Shown piece by piece: positions 8,873-21,847 of a stretch of 64,000 nt of DNA; position 1 is the stretch's first letter; every line of letters begins with the position of its first letter. The DNA lies in contig NZ_PQHW01000014.1 of the NCBI RefSeq assembly GCF_003385215.1, forward strand, positions 24,554 through 88,553. The letters are read 5' to 3'. This DNA comes from Amycolatopsis thermalba (GTDB lineage: Bacteria; Actinomycetota; Actinomycetes; Mycobacteriales; Pseudonocardiaceae). Both the position numbers and the translations under genes were made by a program. The notes below the pieces were generated by a model. The model saw nothing but the letters and a program-made list of their open reading frames with translations, ran no database searches and was not told where the DNA came from.

Positions 8873-10210
8873 GTGGTGACCTTGCGTCGCAGGCTGCTGG
8901 GCCTGCTCCTGATCGTGGTGCTCGCGGCGGGCGTCACGCTGTCGATCGCCATGTACAACAAGGCGTTCACGCCGACGGTCGAGGTGAAGCTGCAGGCCGG
9001 CGAGGTCGGCAACCAGCTGCTGCCGCAGTCCGACGTCAAGGTGCGCGGGCTGATCGTCGGCTCGGTGAAGTCGATCGACGCGAGCGCCGACGGCGCCACG
9101 CTGACGCTCGCGCTGGACCCGGAGTCGGCGAAGCTGATCCCGGAGAACGTCAGCGCCCGGTTCCTGCCGAAGACGCTGTTCGGCGAGCGGTACGTGTCGC
9201 TGGAGATCCCGGAGCGGCCGTCGGCGAAGACGATCGCCGCCGGTGACGTGATCCCGGAGGACCGCACGCAGGACGCCGTCCAGCTGTCGCAGGCGCTGGA
9301 CAACCTGCTGCCGGTGCTGCAGGCCGTGCAGCCGGAGAAGCTGTCCACCACGCTGACCGCGATCTCGACCGCGCTGCAGGGCCGCGGCGAGACGCTCGGG
9401 CAGACCCTGTCCGAGCTGGGCACCTACTTCGGCGACCTGAACCCGCACCTGCCGCAGCTGCGGGAAAACCTGCAGGAGCTGGCGAAGTTCTCCGACAACC
9501 TGTCCGACGCGGCGCCGGATCTGGTGCAGACGCTGGACAACCTGTCGACCACGACGAAGACGGTGTTCGACGAGCAGCAGAACCTGCAGGCCCTCTACGC
9601 CAACGTGACCGCCGCTTCGCAGACCCTGGAATCGTTCGTGAGCGCGAACGCGAGCAACCTGATCAGCCTGGCCGAGAACTCGCGCCCGACGGCCGAGCTG
9701 CTGGCGAAGTACGCGCCGGAGTACCCGTGCCTGTTCGGGTCGATGGCCGAGCTGGTGCCCTTCGTGGACCAGGCGCTGGGCAAGGGCACGAACCAGCCCG
9801 GCCTGCACGCGACGATCGAGATCGTCACCACCCGCGGGCCGTACGTGGCCGGCCGCGACGAGCCGCGCTTCGAGGACAAGCGGGGCCCGCGCTGCTACAA
9901 CGTCAAGGAGTTCCCGCAGCCGTTCCCGCAGTACCCGCCGGAGGGCCCGATCAAGGACGGCGCCCAGCCGACCCCGGCGTCGAAGTCGGCCAGTGACGGC
10001 CTGCAGCCCGCCAACACGATCGCCGACGCCGGCGGCTACAACGGCGGCGGTGGCGCGGCGGGCGGCAACCCGGCCAACAGCCGGGCCGAGCTCGATTTCC
10101 TGTCCCAGCTCGTCGGCCCGCAGGTCGGCCTCGACCCGGCGGCCATGCCGGGCTGGTCCGGCCTGCTCGTGGGCCCGCTCTACCGCGGTGCGGAGGTGAC
10201 GGTCAAGTGA
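8873..10210 (+). CDS. mceA: Mce family protein MceA
   Basis: A membrane-anchored MlaD/Mce-domain protein; six different Mce proteins are thought to assemble a lipid-conducting tunnel. The 445 residues begin with an uncleaved signal anchor (RRRLLGLLLIVVLAAGVTLSIA). The MlaD domain follows at about 35-115 (VKLQAGEVGNQLLPQSDVKVRG, LIVGSVKSI), then long helical repeats and a Gly/Pro-rich tail. GTG 8873 lies 7 nt after yrbEB. The gene runs into mceB with a 4-nt overlap. The exact lipid substrate cannot be told from sequence. Confidence 0.9.
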   Translation: MVTLRRRLLGLLLIVVLAAGVTLSIAMYNKAFTPTVEVKLQAGEVGNQLLPQSDVKVRGLIVGSVKSIDASADGATLTLALDPESAKLIPENVSARFLPKTLFGERYVSLEIPERPSAKTIAAGDVIPEDRTQDAVQLSQALDNLLPVLQAVQPEKLSTTLTAISTALQGRGETLGQTLSELGTYFGDLNPHLPQLRENLQELAKFSDNLSDAAPDLVQTLDNLSTTTKTVFDEQQNLQALYANVTAASQTLESFVSANASNLISLAENSRPTAELLAKYAPEYPCLFGSMAELVPFVDQALGKGTNQPGLHATIEIVTTRGPYVAGRDEPRFEDKRGPRCYNVKEFPQPFPQYPPEGPIKDGAQPTPASKSASDGLQPANTIADAGGYNGGGGAAGGNPANSRAELDFLSQLVGPQVGLDPAAMPGWSGLLVGPLYRGAEVTVK

Positions 10211-11232
10211 GGGGACTGGTCGCGCCGCTGATCAAGCTGACGATCTTCATCGTGATCACCGTGTTGTTCACGGCGATCCTCGGCATCAGCATCGCCAACA
10301 TCAACACCCAGGACACCACCGGGTACAGCGCCCGCTTCACCGACGCGACGCTCGTGCTGCCCGGTGACGACGTCCGCATCGCGGGCGTGAAGGTCGGCCA
10401 GGTCACGAACGTCAAGATCGTGGACCGGCGCCAGGCCCAGATCGACTTCGAGGTCGACCAGGGCCGCACCCTGCCGGCCGGGGTCACGGTGCAGATCAAG
10501 TACCGCAACCTGGTCGGCCAGCGGTACCTCTCGCTCGGCCAGGGCACCGGCAAGGGCACGCTCGAGCCGGGCAGCACGATCCCGCTGGAGCGCACCACCC
10601 CGGCGCTGGACCTGGACGAGCTGTTCAACGGGTTCAAGCCGCTGTTCCGCGCGCTCAACCCGGAGGACGTCGACAAGCTGTCCTACGAGCTGATCCAGGT
10701 CCTGCAGGGCGAGGGCGGCACGATCGACAGCCTGCTCGCCCACACCGCGTCGCTGACCACCACGATCGCGCAGAAGGACCAGGTGATCGGCCAGGTGGTG
10801 ACCAACCTGAACACAGTGCTGGACGCGGTCAACGCGCACACCCCGCAGCTGACCGACCTGATCGACAAGCTGCAGCGGCTGACCACCGGACTGGCGCAGG
10901 ACCGCGACTCGATCGGTGACGCGATCGACGCGCTGGGCGGGCTGGCCACCACCACCGCGGGCTTCCTGGACGAGGCACGCGAACCGCTGAAGAACGACAT
11001 CTCGGCGCTGGGCGGGCTCGCCCAGAACCTCAACGACAGCGAGCCGGTGGTGGAGCACTTCATCCAGTTCCTGCCGCAGAAGGTCACGACGCTCGCGCGC
11101 ACGGCCGACTACGGTTCCTGGTTCAACTTCTACCTCTGCTCGGCGACCGGGAGCGTGTCCCTGCCGCCGCTGATCAACCAGGAGATCAACCTGCCGATCA
11201 TGCCGCAGACCCGGGACCGGTGTGGATCATGA
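10207..11232 (+). CDS. mceB: Mce family protein MceB
   Basis: A 341-residue tunnel subunit with an N-terminal anchor helix (LIKLTIFIVITVLFTAILGISIA). The MlaD domain includes YSARFTDATLVLPGDDVRIAGVK and the VGQRYLSL element, and a helical region follows. GTG 10207 overlaps the mceA stop, and the mceB stop overlaps mceC (ATGA), so translation is coupled. Two cysteines lie near the C-terminus (FYLCSATG and RDRCGS). Confidence 0.9.
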   Translation: MRGLVAPLIKLTIFIVITVLFTAILGISIANINTQDTTGYSARFTDATLVLPGDDVRIAGVKVGQVTNVKIVDRRQAQIDFEVDQGRTLPAGVTVQIKYRNLVGQRYLSLGQGTGKGTLEPGSTIPLERTTPALDLDELFNGFKPLFRALNPEDVDKLSYELIQVLQGEGGTIDSLLAHTASLTTTIAQKDQVIGQVVTNLNTVLDAVNAHTPQLTDLIDKLQRLTTGLAQDRDSIGDAIDALGGLATTTAGFLDEAREPLKNDISALGGLAQNLNDSEPVVEHFIQFLPQKVTTLARTADYGSWFNFYLCSATGSVSLPPLINQEINLPIMPQTRDRCGS

Positions 11233-12215
11233 GGAGCTTCCAGTCCCGCAACCCGGTGCCCATCGCGGTCGTCGGCCTCGTGCTGATGCTGCTGGGCTTC
11301 GTCGCCGCGCTCAACGCCGACGACCTGCCGATCATCGGCGCCGGGACGAGCTACGAGGCGGAGTTCACCGAGGCGGCCGGCCTGAAGGCCGACGACGAGG
11401 TGCGCGTCGCCGGGGTGAAGGTCGGCAAGGTCACCGACGTGACGCTGGACGGCGCGTCGGTGAAGGTGACGTTCAAGGTCAAGGACACCTGGCTCGGCGA
11501 CAAGACCGCGGCGGCGATCAAGATCAAGACGCTGCTCGGCCAGAAGTACCTGGCGCTCGACCCGGTCGGGGAGAAGGCGCTGGACCCGGGCACGCCGATC
11601 CCGACGGAACGGACGCTGGCGCCCTACGACGTGCTGGACGCGTTCCGGGACCTGTCGACCACGGTGAACGACATCGACACGGACCAGCTGGCCCAATCCT
11701 TCGACGTGCTGTCCCAGACGCTGTCCGGCACCTCCGACAACGTGCGTGGCGCGCTCAACGGCCTGTCGCAGCTGTCCGACACGATCGCCAAGCGGGACAC
11801 CGAGCTGGCGCAGCTGCTGCAGAACACCAACCAGATCTCGCAGACGCTGGCCGACCGCGACCAGCAGCTCACCCGGTTGCTGCAGGACGGCAACCTGGTG
11901 CTGCAGGAGGTCGCCGCCCGTGAGCAGGCGATCTCGACGCTGCTGACCGGCGCGCAGGAGCTGTCCCGGCAGCTGCAGGGACTGGTGAGCGACAACGACG
12001 CGCAGCTGACGCCGGTGCTGACCTCGCTGGACCAGCTCACCGCGATGCTGCAGCGCAACCAGGACAACCTGGCCCAGGGCATCGCCCGCTTCGCGCCCTA
12101 CATCCGCGTGTTCACCAACACCGTCGGCAACGGGCACTGGTTCGACAACTACATCTGCGGTCTGATCCTGCCCTCGATCGGCCCCCTGAACGAAGAGGGG
12201 TGCAACCAGAAATGA
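11229..12215 (+). CDS. mceC: Mce family protein MceC
   Basis: A 328-residue Mce subunit. Anchor helix PVPIAVVGLVLMLLGFVAAL is followed by the MlaD domain (YEAEFTEAAGLKADDEVRVA, LLGQKYLALDP) and heptad-rich helices with many Gln/Leu repeats. ATG 11229 (MRSFQSRNPV) is preferred over GTG 11220 because it forms the ATGA overlap used throughout this operon. The stop overlaps the mceD start at 12212. Confidence 0.9.
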   Translation: MRSFQSRNPVPIAVVGLVLMLLGFVAALNADDLPIIGAGTSYEAEFTEAAGLKADDEVRVAGVKVGKVTDVTLDGASVKVTFKVKDTWLGDKTAAAIKIKTLLGQKYLALDPVGEKALDPGTPIPTERTLAPYDVLDAFRDLSTTVNDIDTDQLAQSFDVLSQTLSGTSDNVRGALNGLSQLSDTIAKRDTELAQLLQNTNQISQTLADRDQQLTRLLQDGNLVLQEVAAREQAISTLLTGAQELSRQLQGLVSDNDAQLTPVLTSLDQLTAMLQRNQDNLAQGIARFAPYIRVFTNTVGNGHWFDNYICGLILPSIGPLNEEGCNQK

Positions 12216-13396
12216 CGGAGACCCGCTTCGGCCGATCCCTCGCGCGTGGCATCGCGGCGGCGTGCGTGCTCGGTCTCGTCGTGGCCGGCGTGCTCTGGTG
12301 GACCCTCAAGGACGCCGACAAGAAGCACGTCACCGCCTACTTCACCAGCGCGACCGGCCTCTACGTGGGCAACAGCGTGCGCGTGCTGGGCGTCGACATG
12401 GGCAAGGTGACCTCGGTCGAGCCGATGGGCGACCGGGTCAAGGTCGTCATGGAGTACGACCGCGCGGTGCAGGTGCCCGCCGACGCGCAGGCCGCGATCG
12501 TCGCGCCGTCGCTGGTCAGCGACCGGTACGTGCAGCTCGCCCCGGCCTACACCGGCGGCCCGGTGATCAGCGAGGGCGCCACCATCCCGCTGGAGAAGAC
12601 CGCGGTGCCGATCGAGGTCGACCAGCTCTACGAGAGCCTGGACAAGATCAGCCGGTCGCTCGGCCCGAACGGGGTGAACTCCAACGGCTCGCTGTCGGAC
12701 CTGCTCACCACGCTGGCGCAGAACATGGACGGCAACGGCCAGGCCCTGCACGACACCATCACGAAGCTGAGCCAGGCGTCGCGGACGCTGTCGGGCAACA
12801 AGGACGACCTGTTCGGCACGGTCGCCAACCTGGCCGACTTCACCACCACCCTGGCCAACAGCGACAACCAGGTGCGGCAGTTCGAGCAGCGGCTGGCCGA
12901 CGTCTCCGGCTACCTGGCGGGGGAGAAGGACAACCTCGCCGCCACGGTGCAGCAGCTGGGCACCACGCTCGCCACGGTGCAGCAGTTCATCAACAACCAC
13001 TCCGACCGGCTGAAGTCCAACGTGGACAAGCTGGCCAGCGTGACCCAGGTGCTGGTGGACCAGCGCAGCGCGCTCGCCGAGATCCTCGACGTCGCGCCGG
13101 TCGGCCTGAACAACGTCATCAACGCCTACAACGGCTCGTCGGGCACGCTCGACGCGCGGGCCAACCTCAACGAGCTGACCCAGCCGCCGATCGTGATGAT
13201 CTGCAACCTGCTCAAGCAGACGCCGGAGGCGCTGGACGCGATCGGCAACCTGTGCAGCTCGGTGGCGCCGCTGCTGGATGGCGCGGTGCCGCTGCCGTCG
13301 GTCGCGCAGACCGTGCACGCGCTGCAGAACGGCCAGCTGCCGCCGCTGCCGCTCCCGCTGGCGCAGACCGTCTACGGAACGGGGGCGTCGCAGTGA
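12212..13396 (+). CDS. mceD: Mce family protein MceD
   Basis: A 394-residue Mce subunit with an N-terminal anchor (GIAAACVLGLVVAGVLWWTL), an MlaD domain (TAYFTSATGLYVGNSVRVLG, VDMGKVTSVEP, VSDRYVQLAP) and a long helical needle-like region. ATG 12212 overlaps the mceC stop and is preferred over GTG 12200. The C-terminus (LPPLPLPLAQTVYG) resembles other MceD tails. It is coupled to the lipoprotein gene mceE by a GTGA overlap. Confidence 0.9.
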   Translation: MTETRFGRSLARGIAAACVLGLVVAGVLWWTLKDADKKHVTAYFTSATGLYVGNSVRVLGVDMGKVTSVEPMGDRVKVVMEYDRAVQVPADAQAAIVAPSLVSDRYVQLAPAYTGGPVISEGATIPLEKTAVPIEVDQLYESLDKISRSLGPNGVNSNGSLSDLLTTLAQNMDGNGQALHDTITKLSQASRTLSGNKDDLFGTVANLADFTTTLANSDNQVRQFEQRLADVSGYLAGEKDNLAATVQQLGTTLATVQQFINNHSDRLKSNVDKLASVTQVLVDQRSALAEILDVAPVGLNNVINAYNGSSGTLDARANLNELTQPPIVMICNLLKQTPEALDAIGNLCSSVAPLLDGAVPLPSVAQTVHALQNGQLPPLPLPLAQTVYGTGASQ

Positions 13397-14613
13397 GGAA
13401 GCCACTCGCCCTCGCCGCCGCCGGCTTGGCGGCGGCGCTGACCCTGACCAGCTGCTCGTTCGGCGGCATCTACGACGTGCCGCTGCCCGGCGGCGCCGAC
13501 CTGGGCGACCACCCGTACACGGTCAAGGTCCAGTTCGCCGACGTGCTCGACCTCGTGCCGCAGGCCGGGGTCAAGGTCAACGAGGTCCCGGTGGGCCGGG
13601 TCGAGTCGATCGGGCTGACCGAGGACGGCTGGCACGCCGAGGTGACGGTCAAGCTCAACGGCGACGTCAAGCTGCCCGCCAACGCGCTGGCCAACATCCG
13701 CCAGTCCAGCCTGCTCGGGGAGAAGTACGTCGAGCTGGCCTCGCCGGGCGAGGACCTCGCGCAGGGCACCCTCGCCGACGGCGCGGAGATCCCGCTGGCC
13801 CGCACCAACCGCAGCGTCGAGGTGGAGGAGGTGCTCGGCGCGCTGTCCATGCTGCTCAACGGCGGCGGGGTCGAGCAGCTCAACACCATCACCAAGGAGC
13901 TCAACGCCGCCACCGAGGGCCGCGAGCCGGACATCCGGCGCCTGCTGGACAACGCCAACCAGCTGGTGTCCACACTGGACGCCCAGTCCGGCGACATCAC
14001 GCGGGCGCTGGACGGCCTGAACCGGCTCTCCAGCACGCTGGCCGGGCAGAAGGACCAGATCGTCAACGCGATCGACGACCTCGGCCCCGGCATCGGGATC
14101 CTGGAGCAGCAGCGCACCCAGCTGGTCACCATGCTCCAGGCGCTGCAGAACCTCTCCGGCGTCACCGTGGACACGCTGAACAAGAGCCAGGAGAACCTGG
14201 TCGCCGACCTGCGCGCGTTGCTGCCGACGCTGCAGAAGCTCGGCGAGGCCGGCGCCGACCTGCCCAAGTCACTGGAGATCCTGCTGACCTACCCGTTCAC
14301 CGACGCGGCGATCGACGGCGTCAAGGGCGACTACTTCAACCTCTACGCCAAGATCGACCTGAACCTGCAGAACGTGCTGCAGAACCTCAGCCGCAGCAGG
14401 CAGAACCCGCTGGCCGGGGTGCTGCCGGACAGCCTGGCCGGCCTCACCGGCGGGGTCGAGGGCGAGCAGGCCAACCAGCCGCCGCCGCTGCCGTTGCCGC
14501 TCCAGGTCGCACCGCAGAGCACAGCGGCCACCGGCGCCACCGGGGCCACCGGGGCGCAGCCGCAACAGACCGGGGTCGCGGGCATCTTCGGCCTGCTGGC
14601 GGGAGGTGCGTGA
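13393..14613 (+). CDS. mceE: Mce family lipoprotein MceE
   Basis: The lipoprotein member of the Mce hexad, 406 residues. The N-terminus is a lipoprotein signal (RKPLALAAAGLAAALTLTSC) with lipobox LTSC and predicted lipidated Cys21. The MlaD domain follows (YTVKVQFADVLDLVPQAGVK, VPVGRVESIGL, LLGEKYVELASP). The C-terminal tail has a GATGATGA-type low-complexity stretch. GTG 13393 overlaps the mceD stop. Position five of the six Mce genes and the lipobox match the known LprK/MceE subgroup. Confidence 0.92.
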   Translation: MRKPLALAAAGLAAALTLTSCSFGGIYDVPLPGGADLGDHPYTVKVQFADVLDLVPQAGVKVNEVPVGRVESIGLTEDGWHAEVTVKLNGDVKLPANALANIRQSSLLGEKYVELASPGEDLAQGTLADGAEIPLARTNRSVEVEEVLGALSMLLNGGGVEQLNTITKELNAATEGREPDIRRLLDNANQLVSTLDAQSGDITRALDGLNRLSSTLAGQKDQIVNAIDDLGPGIGILEQQRTQLVTMLQALQNLSGVTVDTLNKSQENLVADLRALLPTLQKLGEAGADLPKSLEILLTYPFTDAAIDGVKGDYFNLYAKIDLNLQNVLQNLSRSRQNPLAGVLPDSLAGLTGGVEGEQANQPPPLPLPLQVAPQSTAATGATGATGAQPQQTGVAGIFGLLAGGA

Positions 14614-15872
14614 TGCTGGTCCGCAAGACGAAGATCCAACTGGTCGCGTTCCTGGTCATCTCCGTGGTGGCCGTGGTGTACGCGCTGATCCGGTTCGCCG
14701 GGCTCGGGCAGGTGTTCGGCCAGACCGGGTACACGGTTAAGCTGGAGCTGACCCAGTCCGGCGGCATCTTCACCGGGGCCGAGGTCACCTACCGCGGCTA
14801 CAACATCGGCAAGGTCGGCCAGCTGCGGCTCACCGCCGAGGGCCTGGAGGCCGACCTGGAGATCGACCCGGACACCCCGCGGGTGCCGGCGAACCTGCAG
14901 GCGGTCGTCGCCAACCGGTCGGCGGTCGGGGAGCAGTTCGTCGACCTGCGGCCGGTCGCCGACGGCGGGCCGTACCTGGCGGGCGGGTCGGTCATCCCCG
15001 CCGCGAAGACGCAGGTGCCGATCGGCACCGACCAGATCATCACCGGCCTGGACAGCCTGGCCTCCTCGGTGCCGAAGGACGCGCTGCGGACCGTCGTCGA
15101 CGAGTCCTACAACGCGTTCAACGGCACCGGCCCGGGCCTGCAGCAGCTGCTGGACACCGCGCGGGACTTCACCGCCACCGCGCAGCAGTACCTGCCGCAG
15201 ACCGTGCAGCTGCTCGACTCCGGTGAGCGGGTGCTCCAGACGCAGAACCAGCAAGCGGGCAACCTGAAGGAGTTCAGCCGCAACCTCAACGAGCTGTCGG
15301 CGACGCTGAAGGGCTCCGACGCCGACATCCGGCGGCTGATCGAGGTCGCCCCGGGCGCGGCGCAGACGCTCAACCAGTTCGTGACCGACCTCGGGCCCGG
15401 GCTCGGCGAGCTGACCGCGAACCTGCTGACCACGTCGAACCTGCTGCTGACCCGGCAGGACGGCATCCAGCAGGTGCTGGTCAGCTACCCGGTGCTGGCG
15501 GTGGGCGCCCGCAGCGTGGCGCCCGGCGACGGCACCGCGCACCTGGGGCTGGCGCTCAACCTGTTCGACCCGCCGGTGTGCACCAAGGGCTACATGAGCC
15601 CGGAGCAGTACCGCACGGGTGCCGAGACCACGCCGCGGGAGCCGAACCTGAACTCCTACTGCGCGGAGCCCGCGGGCAGCCCGATTGGCGTGCGCGGTGC
15701 GCAGAACGCGCCGTACAACGGGGTGCCGGTGGATCCCTCGCCGCAGGAGGTCGCGCAGAATTCGAACCGCGACGAGGAGCAGCTGGCGTACATGCGGGGC
15801 ACCCCCGGCGTCGTCGGCTCGCCGGGCGTCTCGATCACCAGCCTGTCCGCCCTGCTGGGACTGCCCGGCTGA
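14613..15872 (+). CDS. mceF: Mce family protein MceF
   Basis: The sixth Mce protein, 419 residues, with anchor helix IQLVAFLVISVVAVVYALIRFA. The MlaD domain includes YTVKLELTQSGGIFTGAEVTY, RGYNIGKVGQL and AVGEQFVDLRP. A helical region and an extracytoplasmic tail with a few cysteines follow. ATG 14613 overlaps the last base of the mceE stop. It ends the tightly coupled part of the operon; the next gene begins 36 nt later. Confidence 0.9.
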   Translation: MLVRKTKIQLVAFLVISVVAVVYALIRFAGLGQVFGQTGYTVKLELTQSGGIFTGAEVTYRGYNIGKVGQLRLTAEGLEADLEIDPDTPRVPANLQAVVANRSAVGEQFVDLRPVADGGPYLAGGSVIPAAKTQVPIGTDQIITGLDSLASSVPKDALRTVVDESYNAFNGTGPGLQQLLDTARDFTATAQQYLPQTVQLLDSGERVLQTQNQQAGNLKEFSRNLNELSATLKGSDADIRRLIEVAPGAAQTLNQFVTDLGPGLGELTANLLTTSNLLLTRQDGIQQVLVSYPVLAVGARSVAPGDGTAHLGLALNLFDPPVCTKGYMSPEQYRTGAETTPREPNLNSYCAEPAGSPIGVRGAQNAPYNGVPVDPSPQEVAQNSNRDEEQLAYMRGTPGVVGSPGVSITSLSALLGLPG

Positions 15873-15908
15873 CGCCGCCCACACCCGACCTACCTACTCT
15901 GGAGAGCT

Positions 15909-16496
15909 ATGAGTTCGGACGAGGCACGGACCGAGGAAGCCGGCTTCCCGGATCCGCCGGCCGAGGACCCGGCCACCGGGGACAAGCTGGGCCGGTACCT
16001 GGTGCTGGGCACGGCCGCGCTGGCCGCGGCGGCGCTGATCGTCGCCGGGATCTTCGGGGTCCAGTGGTGGGTCGCCTCCACCGACGACAACCTGGCGCTG
16101 GCCCAGGCCCGCGACGACGTGGTCAAGGCGGGCACCACGGCGGTCAAGGCGTACACGGAGCTGGACTACACCAACCCGGACGGCTACTTCGCCCAGCAGA
16201 AGGCCGTGTCGACCCAGGAGCTGGCCGACCAGATCACCGCGACCGAGCAGAACTACCGCCAGGCCATGACCGAGGCCAAGACCAAGGTGACCACCACGGT
16301 GCAGGACATCGGGGTGGAGGAGCTGGACCTGCACGGCGGGAAGGCGAGCTTCCTGGCCGCGATCAGCACGCTGGTCGCCAAGGAGGGCGCGCAGCCGGTC
16401 GCCAAGCCGCTGCGGCTGGAGGTGCAGATGACCCGGGTCGGGGACGAGTGGAAGGTGTCCGGGATCGGGTCGGTGCCGCTCGTGAGCGGGCAGTAA
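15909..16496 (+). CDS. Mce-associated membrane protein (Mas) 1
   Basis: A 195-residue protein with an acidic N-terminus, one transmembrane helix at about 30-53 (YLVLGTAALAAAALIVAGIFGV) and an extracytoplasmic SnoaL/NTF2-like domain ending in RVGDEWKVSGIGSVPL. Proteins of this form follow mceF in mycobacterial and rhodococcal operons and are thought to stabilise or accessorise the importer. ATG 15909 follows TGGAGAGCT. Assignment is by position and architecture. Confidence 0.8.
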   Translation: MSSDEARTEEAGFPDPPAEDPATGDKLGRYLVLGTAALAAAALIVAGIFGVQWWVASTDDNLALAQARDDVVKAGTTAVKAYTELDYTNPDGYFAQQKAVSTQELADQITATEQNYRQAMTEAKTKVTTTVQDIGVEELDLHGGKASFLAAISTLVAKEGAQPVAKPLRLEVQMTRVGDEWKVSGIGSVPLVSGQ

Positions 16497-16530
16497 CGGT
16501 CGCCGCAGGCGTACGAGGAGAGGACCAGTC

Positions 16531-17424
16531 ATGCCACCGTCTCGCCGGCAGACACCGCCGGTGCGCCGCCGTCCCAAGGTCGCCGGCGCCGGGATCCGGC
16601 GTCCCTCGCCGAGGCCCCGCGACGAGGAGTACGCCGAGACCGAGGAGGTCACGGGCCGGGCCGCGGCGCCCGAACCGGAGGTCGATGAGGTCGAGGTCGC
16701 CGAGCCCGAGGCCGCTGCCGAGGCCCCGGCCGAGCCGCGACGGCCCAGCCCGCGGCCCAAGGCCCGCGACGAGGGCGAGCCGAAGCCGGAGAGCTACGCC
16801 GAGGCCGAAGCAGCCACGTCGGACGAGGAGCCGACGGCTGCGGGGGAGCGGCGGAAGACGAGCCCGTACGTGCTGGCCGGCGTGCTGTTCGGTCTGGCGC
16901 TGGTGCTGGCCGGGTTAGCGGTGTGGTTCAAGATCGAGGGCAACCGGGTCGACGAGATGATGTCGAACACGGCGCTGCTGGACACCGCCCGCACGGCGGA
17001 GGTCAGCAAGGCCGCCACGGGTGCCGCCGAGTCGCTGTTCTCCTACGACTTCAACAACATCGCGAAGACCCAGGACGCGGCGAAGAACCTGCTGCTCAAC
17101 GACGAGGTGAAGGCCAAGTACAACGCCATCTTCGGCGAGGTCGAGCGGCTGGCCCCGCAGCAGAAGATCGTGGTCACGGTGAAGGCGACGCGCAGCGCGG
17201 TGATCATGCTCGACGGCGACCGCGCGAAGGTGATGGTGTTCGTCGACCAGACCTCGACGCGCACGGACCAGAACCAGACGGCGAGCGGCAGCGCGCAGCT
17301 GTGGCTGAACATGCAGTACGTCGACGGCGAGTGGAAGGTCTCGGCGCTGGACACGTACACAGCCACCCAGCCGACGCCAGCGCCGTCCAGCGCGCCGCCC
17401 GCGTCCCCGGCACCGTCCCGCTGA
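16531..17424 (+). CDS. Mce-associated membrane protein (Mas) 2
   Basis: The 297-residue product has a ~110-residue disordered N-terminus rich in Arg/Pro then Glu/Ala, and one transmembrane helix at about 112-134 (YVLAGVLFGLALVLAGLAVWF). The C-terminal domain ends WLNMQYVDGEWKVSALDTYT, the same DGEWKVS pattern as the preceding gene, so the pair likely share a fold. ATG 16531 follows GAGGAGAGG. It ends the mce locus and is followed by a hairpin. Confidence 0.8.
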   Translation: MPPSRRQTPPVRRRPKVAGAGIRRPSPRPRDEEYAETEEVTGRAAAPEPEVDEVEVAEPEAAAEAPAEPRRPSPRPKARDEGEPKPESYAEAEAATSDEEPTAAGERRKTSPYVLAGVLFGLALVLAGLAVWFKIEGNRVDEMMSNTALLDTARTAEVSKAATGAAESLFSYDFNNIAKTQDAAKNLLLNDEVKAKYNAIFGEVERLAPQQKIVVTVKATRSAVIMLDGDRAKVMVFVDQTSTRTDQNQTASGSAQLWLNMQYVDGEWKVSALDTYTATQPTPAPSSAPPASPAPSR

Positions 17425-17434
17425 TCCATTCCGG

Positions 17435-17468
17435 ACGCCCCCGCCGAGCCGCCGGCCGGTGGGGGCGT
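17435..17468 (+). terminator. Hairpin after the mce locus
   Basis: ACGCCCCC pairs with GGGGGCGT around an inner GC-rich structure, followed by a short T-containing stretch. Probably the mce operon terminator. Confidence 0.6.
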
Positions 17469-17469
17469 T

Positions 17470-17660
17470 CTGGTGTTCGTGCGCACCCTGCCGCGGTGGG
17501 GCGCGCTGGCTCGGATACCGCCGCGCCCCGGGCGGTGGGACTTCTGCTGTTCGTGGGAACCCTGCCGCAACAGGGCGCGCTCGACCGGACGCCGCCGCGC
17601 CCCGGTGGGGCATCTGCTGTTCCTGGGCGGCCGCGTGCTGCGGCCGCGCCTGGCTAGGCT
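17470..17660. repeat. Imperfect 70-74 bp tandem repeats upstream of rpoB
   Basis: Two copies (17470-17532 and 17544-17605) share CTG.TGTTCGTG, ACCCTGCCGC, GGGCGCGCT and CCGCCGCGCCCCGG. A third, truncated copy begins at 17614. No reading frame through them resembles a protein. The rest of 17425-18161 shows no convincing gene. Confidence 0.6.
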
Positions 17661-18161
17661 GGCCGCCCATCATTCCGGGGCGTGCCTACCCAGCGGCCGC
17701 GCCGCGAGCACCGCCGCGCCGAGTCGTGCGCACCCTGCCGCTGCAACCCGGGCACCAGCCACCGCCGTCCCGGCCCCTCGACAGCCCCCACGGCCGTGAA
17801 GCGCGCCACTCCAAACCGCCGCGAGTGCCTCTCCGCGACGGCCGCACCGGGGCCCCGCGCCGCTTTCGCGGGGCCCCGCAACAACACCCGGGGACGATCT
17901 TGGACCGGCGTGACCCAGCCCGCAACCCCTGGTGACCGCATCCGTCCCCGGGCGCCGCCACAAACACGAATCCCCAGGTCGAGGCCGTGTACGGACCGCG
18001 ATCGCGTTGCGCCAACCGGCGGGTTCGCCGCGTGGCATCTTGACTCTTCGGCGCCGGGGGTTCACGCTTATCGCCAACGGCAGCGCCCTGCGGGAGGGCC
18101 TGTCGGGAGGCGATGCCTGAGCACGTCGTGATCGAGGTGCGGGCCCCATCGAGCGGCCCCC

Positions 18162-18287
18162 TCGACAGAACGCGTCGTTCAGGCTAGACTGCTTCTTTGC
18201 GCTGCCCTCTTTCAGGCTGCCCGAAGACGGAAGCTAGGATAGTGGGCACACGGCACCCTTGACAGTCGCTTTAGCTGTTGCTAACGC
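18162..18287 (+). promoter_or_regulatory. Multiple promoters of rpoBC
   Basis: P1: TCGACA (18162-18167), 17-nt spacer, TAGACT (18185-18190). P2: TTGACA (18259-18264), 17-nt spacer, TAACGC (18282-18287). A further -10-like TAGGAT lies at 18235-18240. P2 has a perfect -35 and a weak -10; P1 has the better -10. Multiple rpoB promoters are known in mycobacteria. Confidence 0.6.
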
Positions 18288-18324
18288 GGCTGCGCACCGC
18301 TCATTGTCCCCGGAAGGACGCATC

Positions 18325-21840
<3,516 letters not shown>

Positions 21841-21847
21841 CGTAGCG

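Noticed and set aside
17682..18131. Open frames in the rpoB upstream region
   Set aside because: All three frames on both strands are Arg/Pro/Ala-rich with no RBS or consistent third-position bias.
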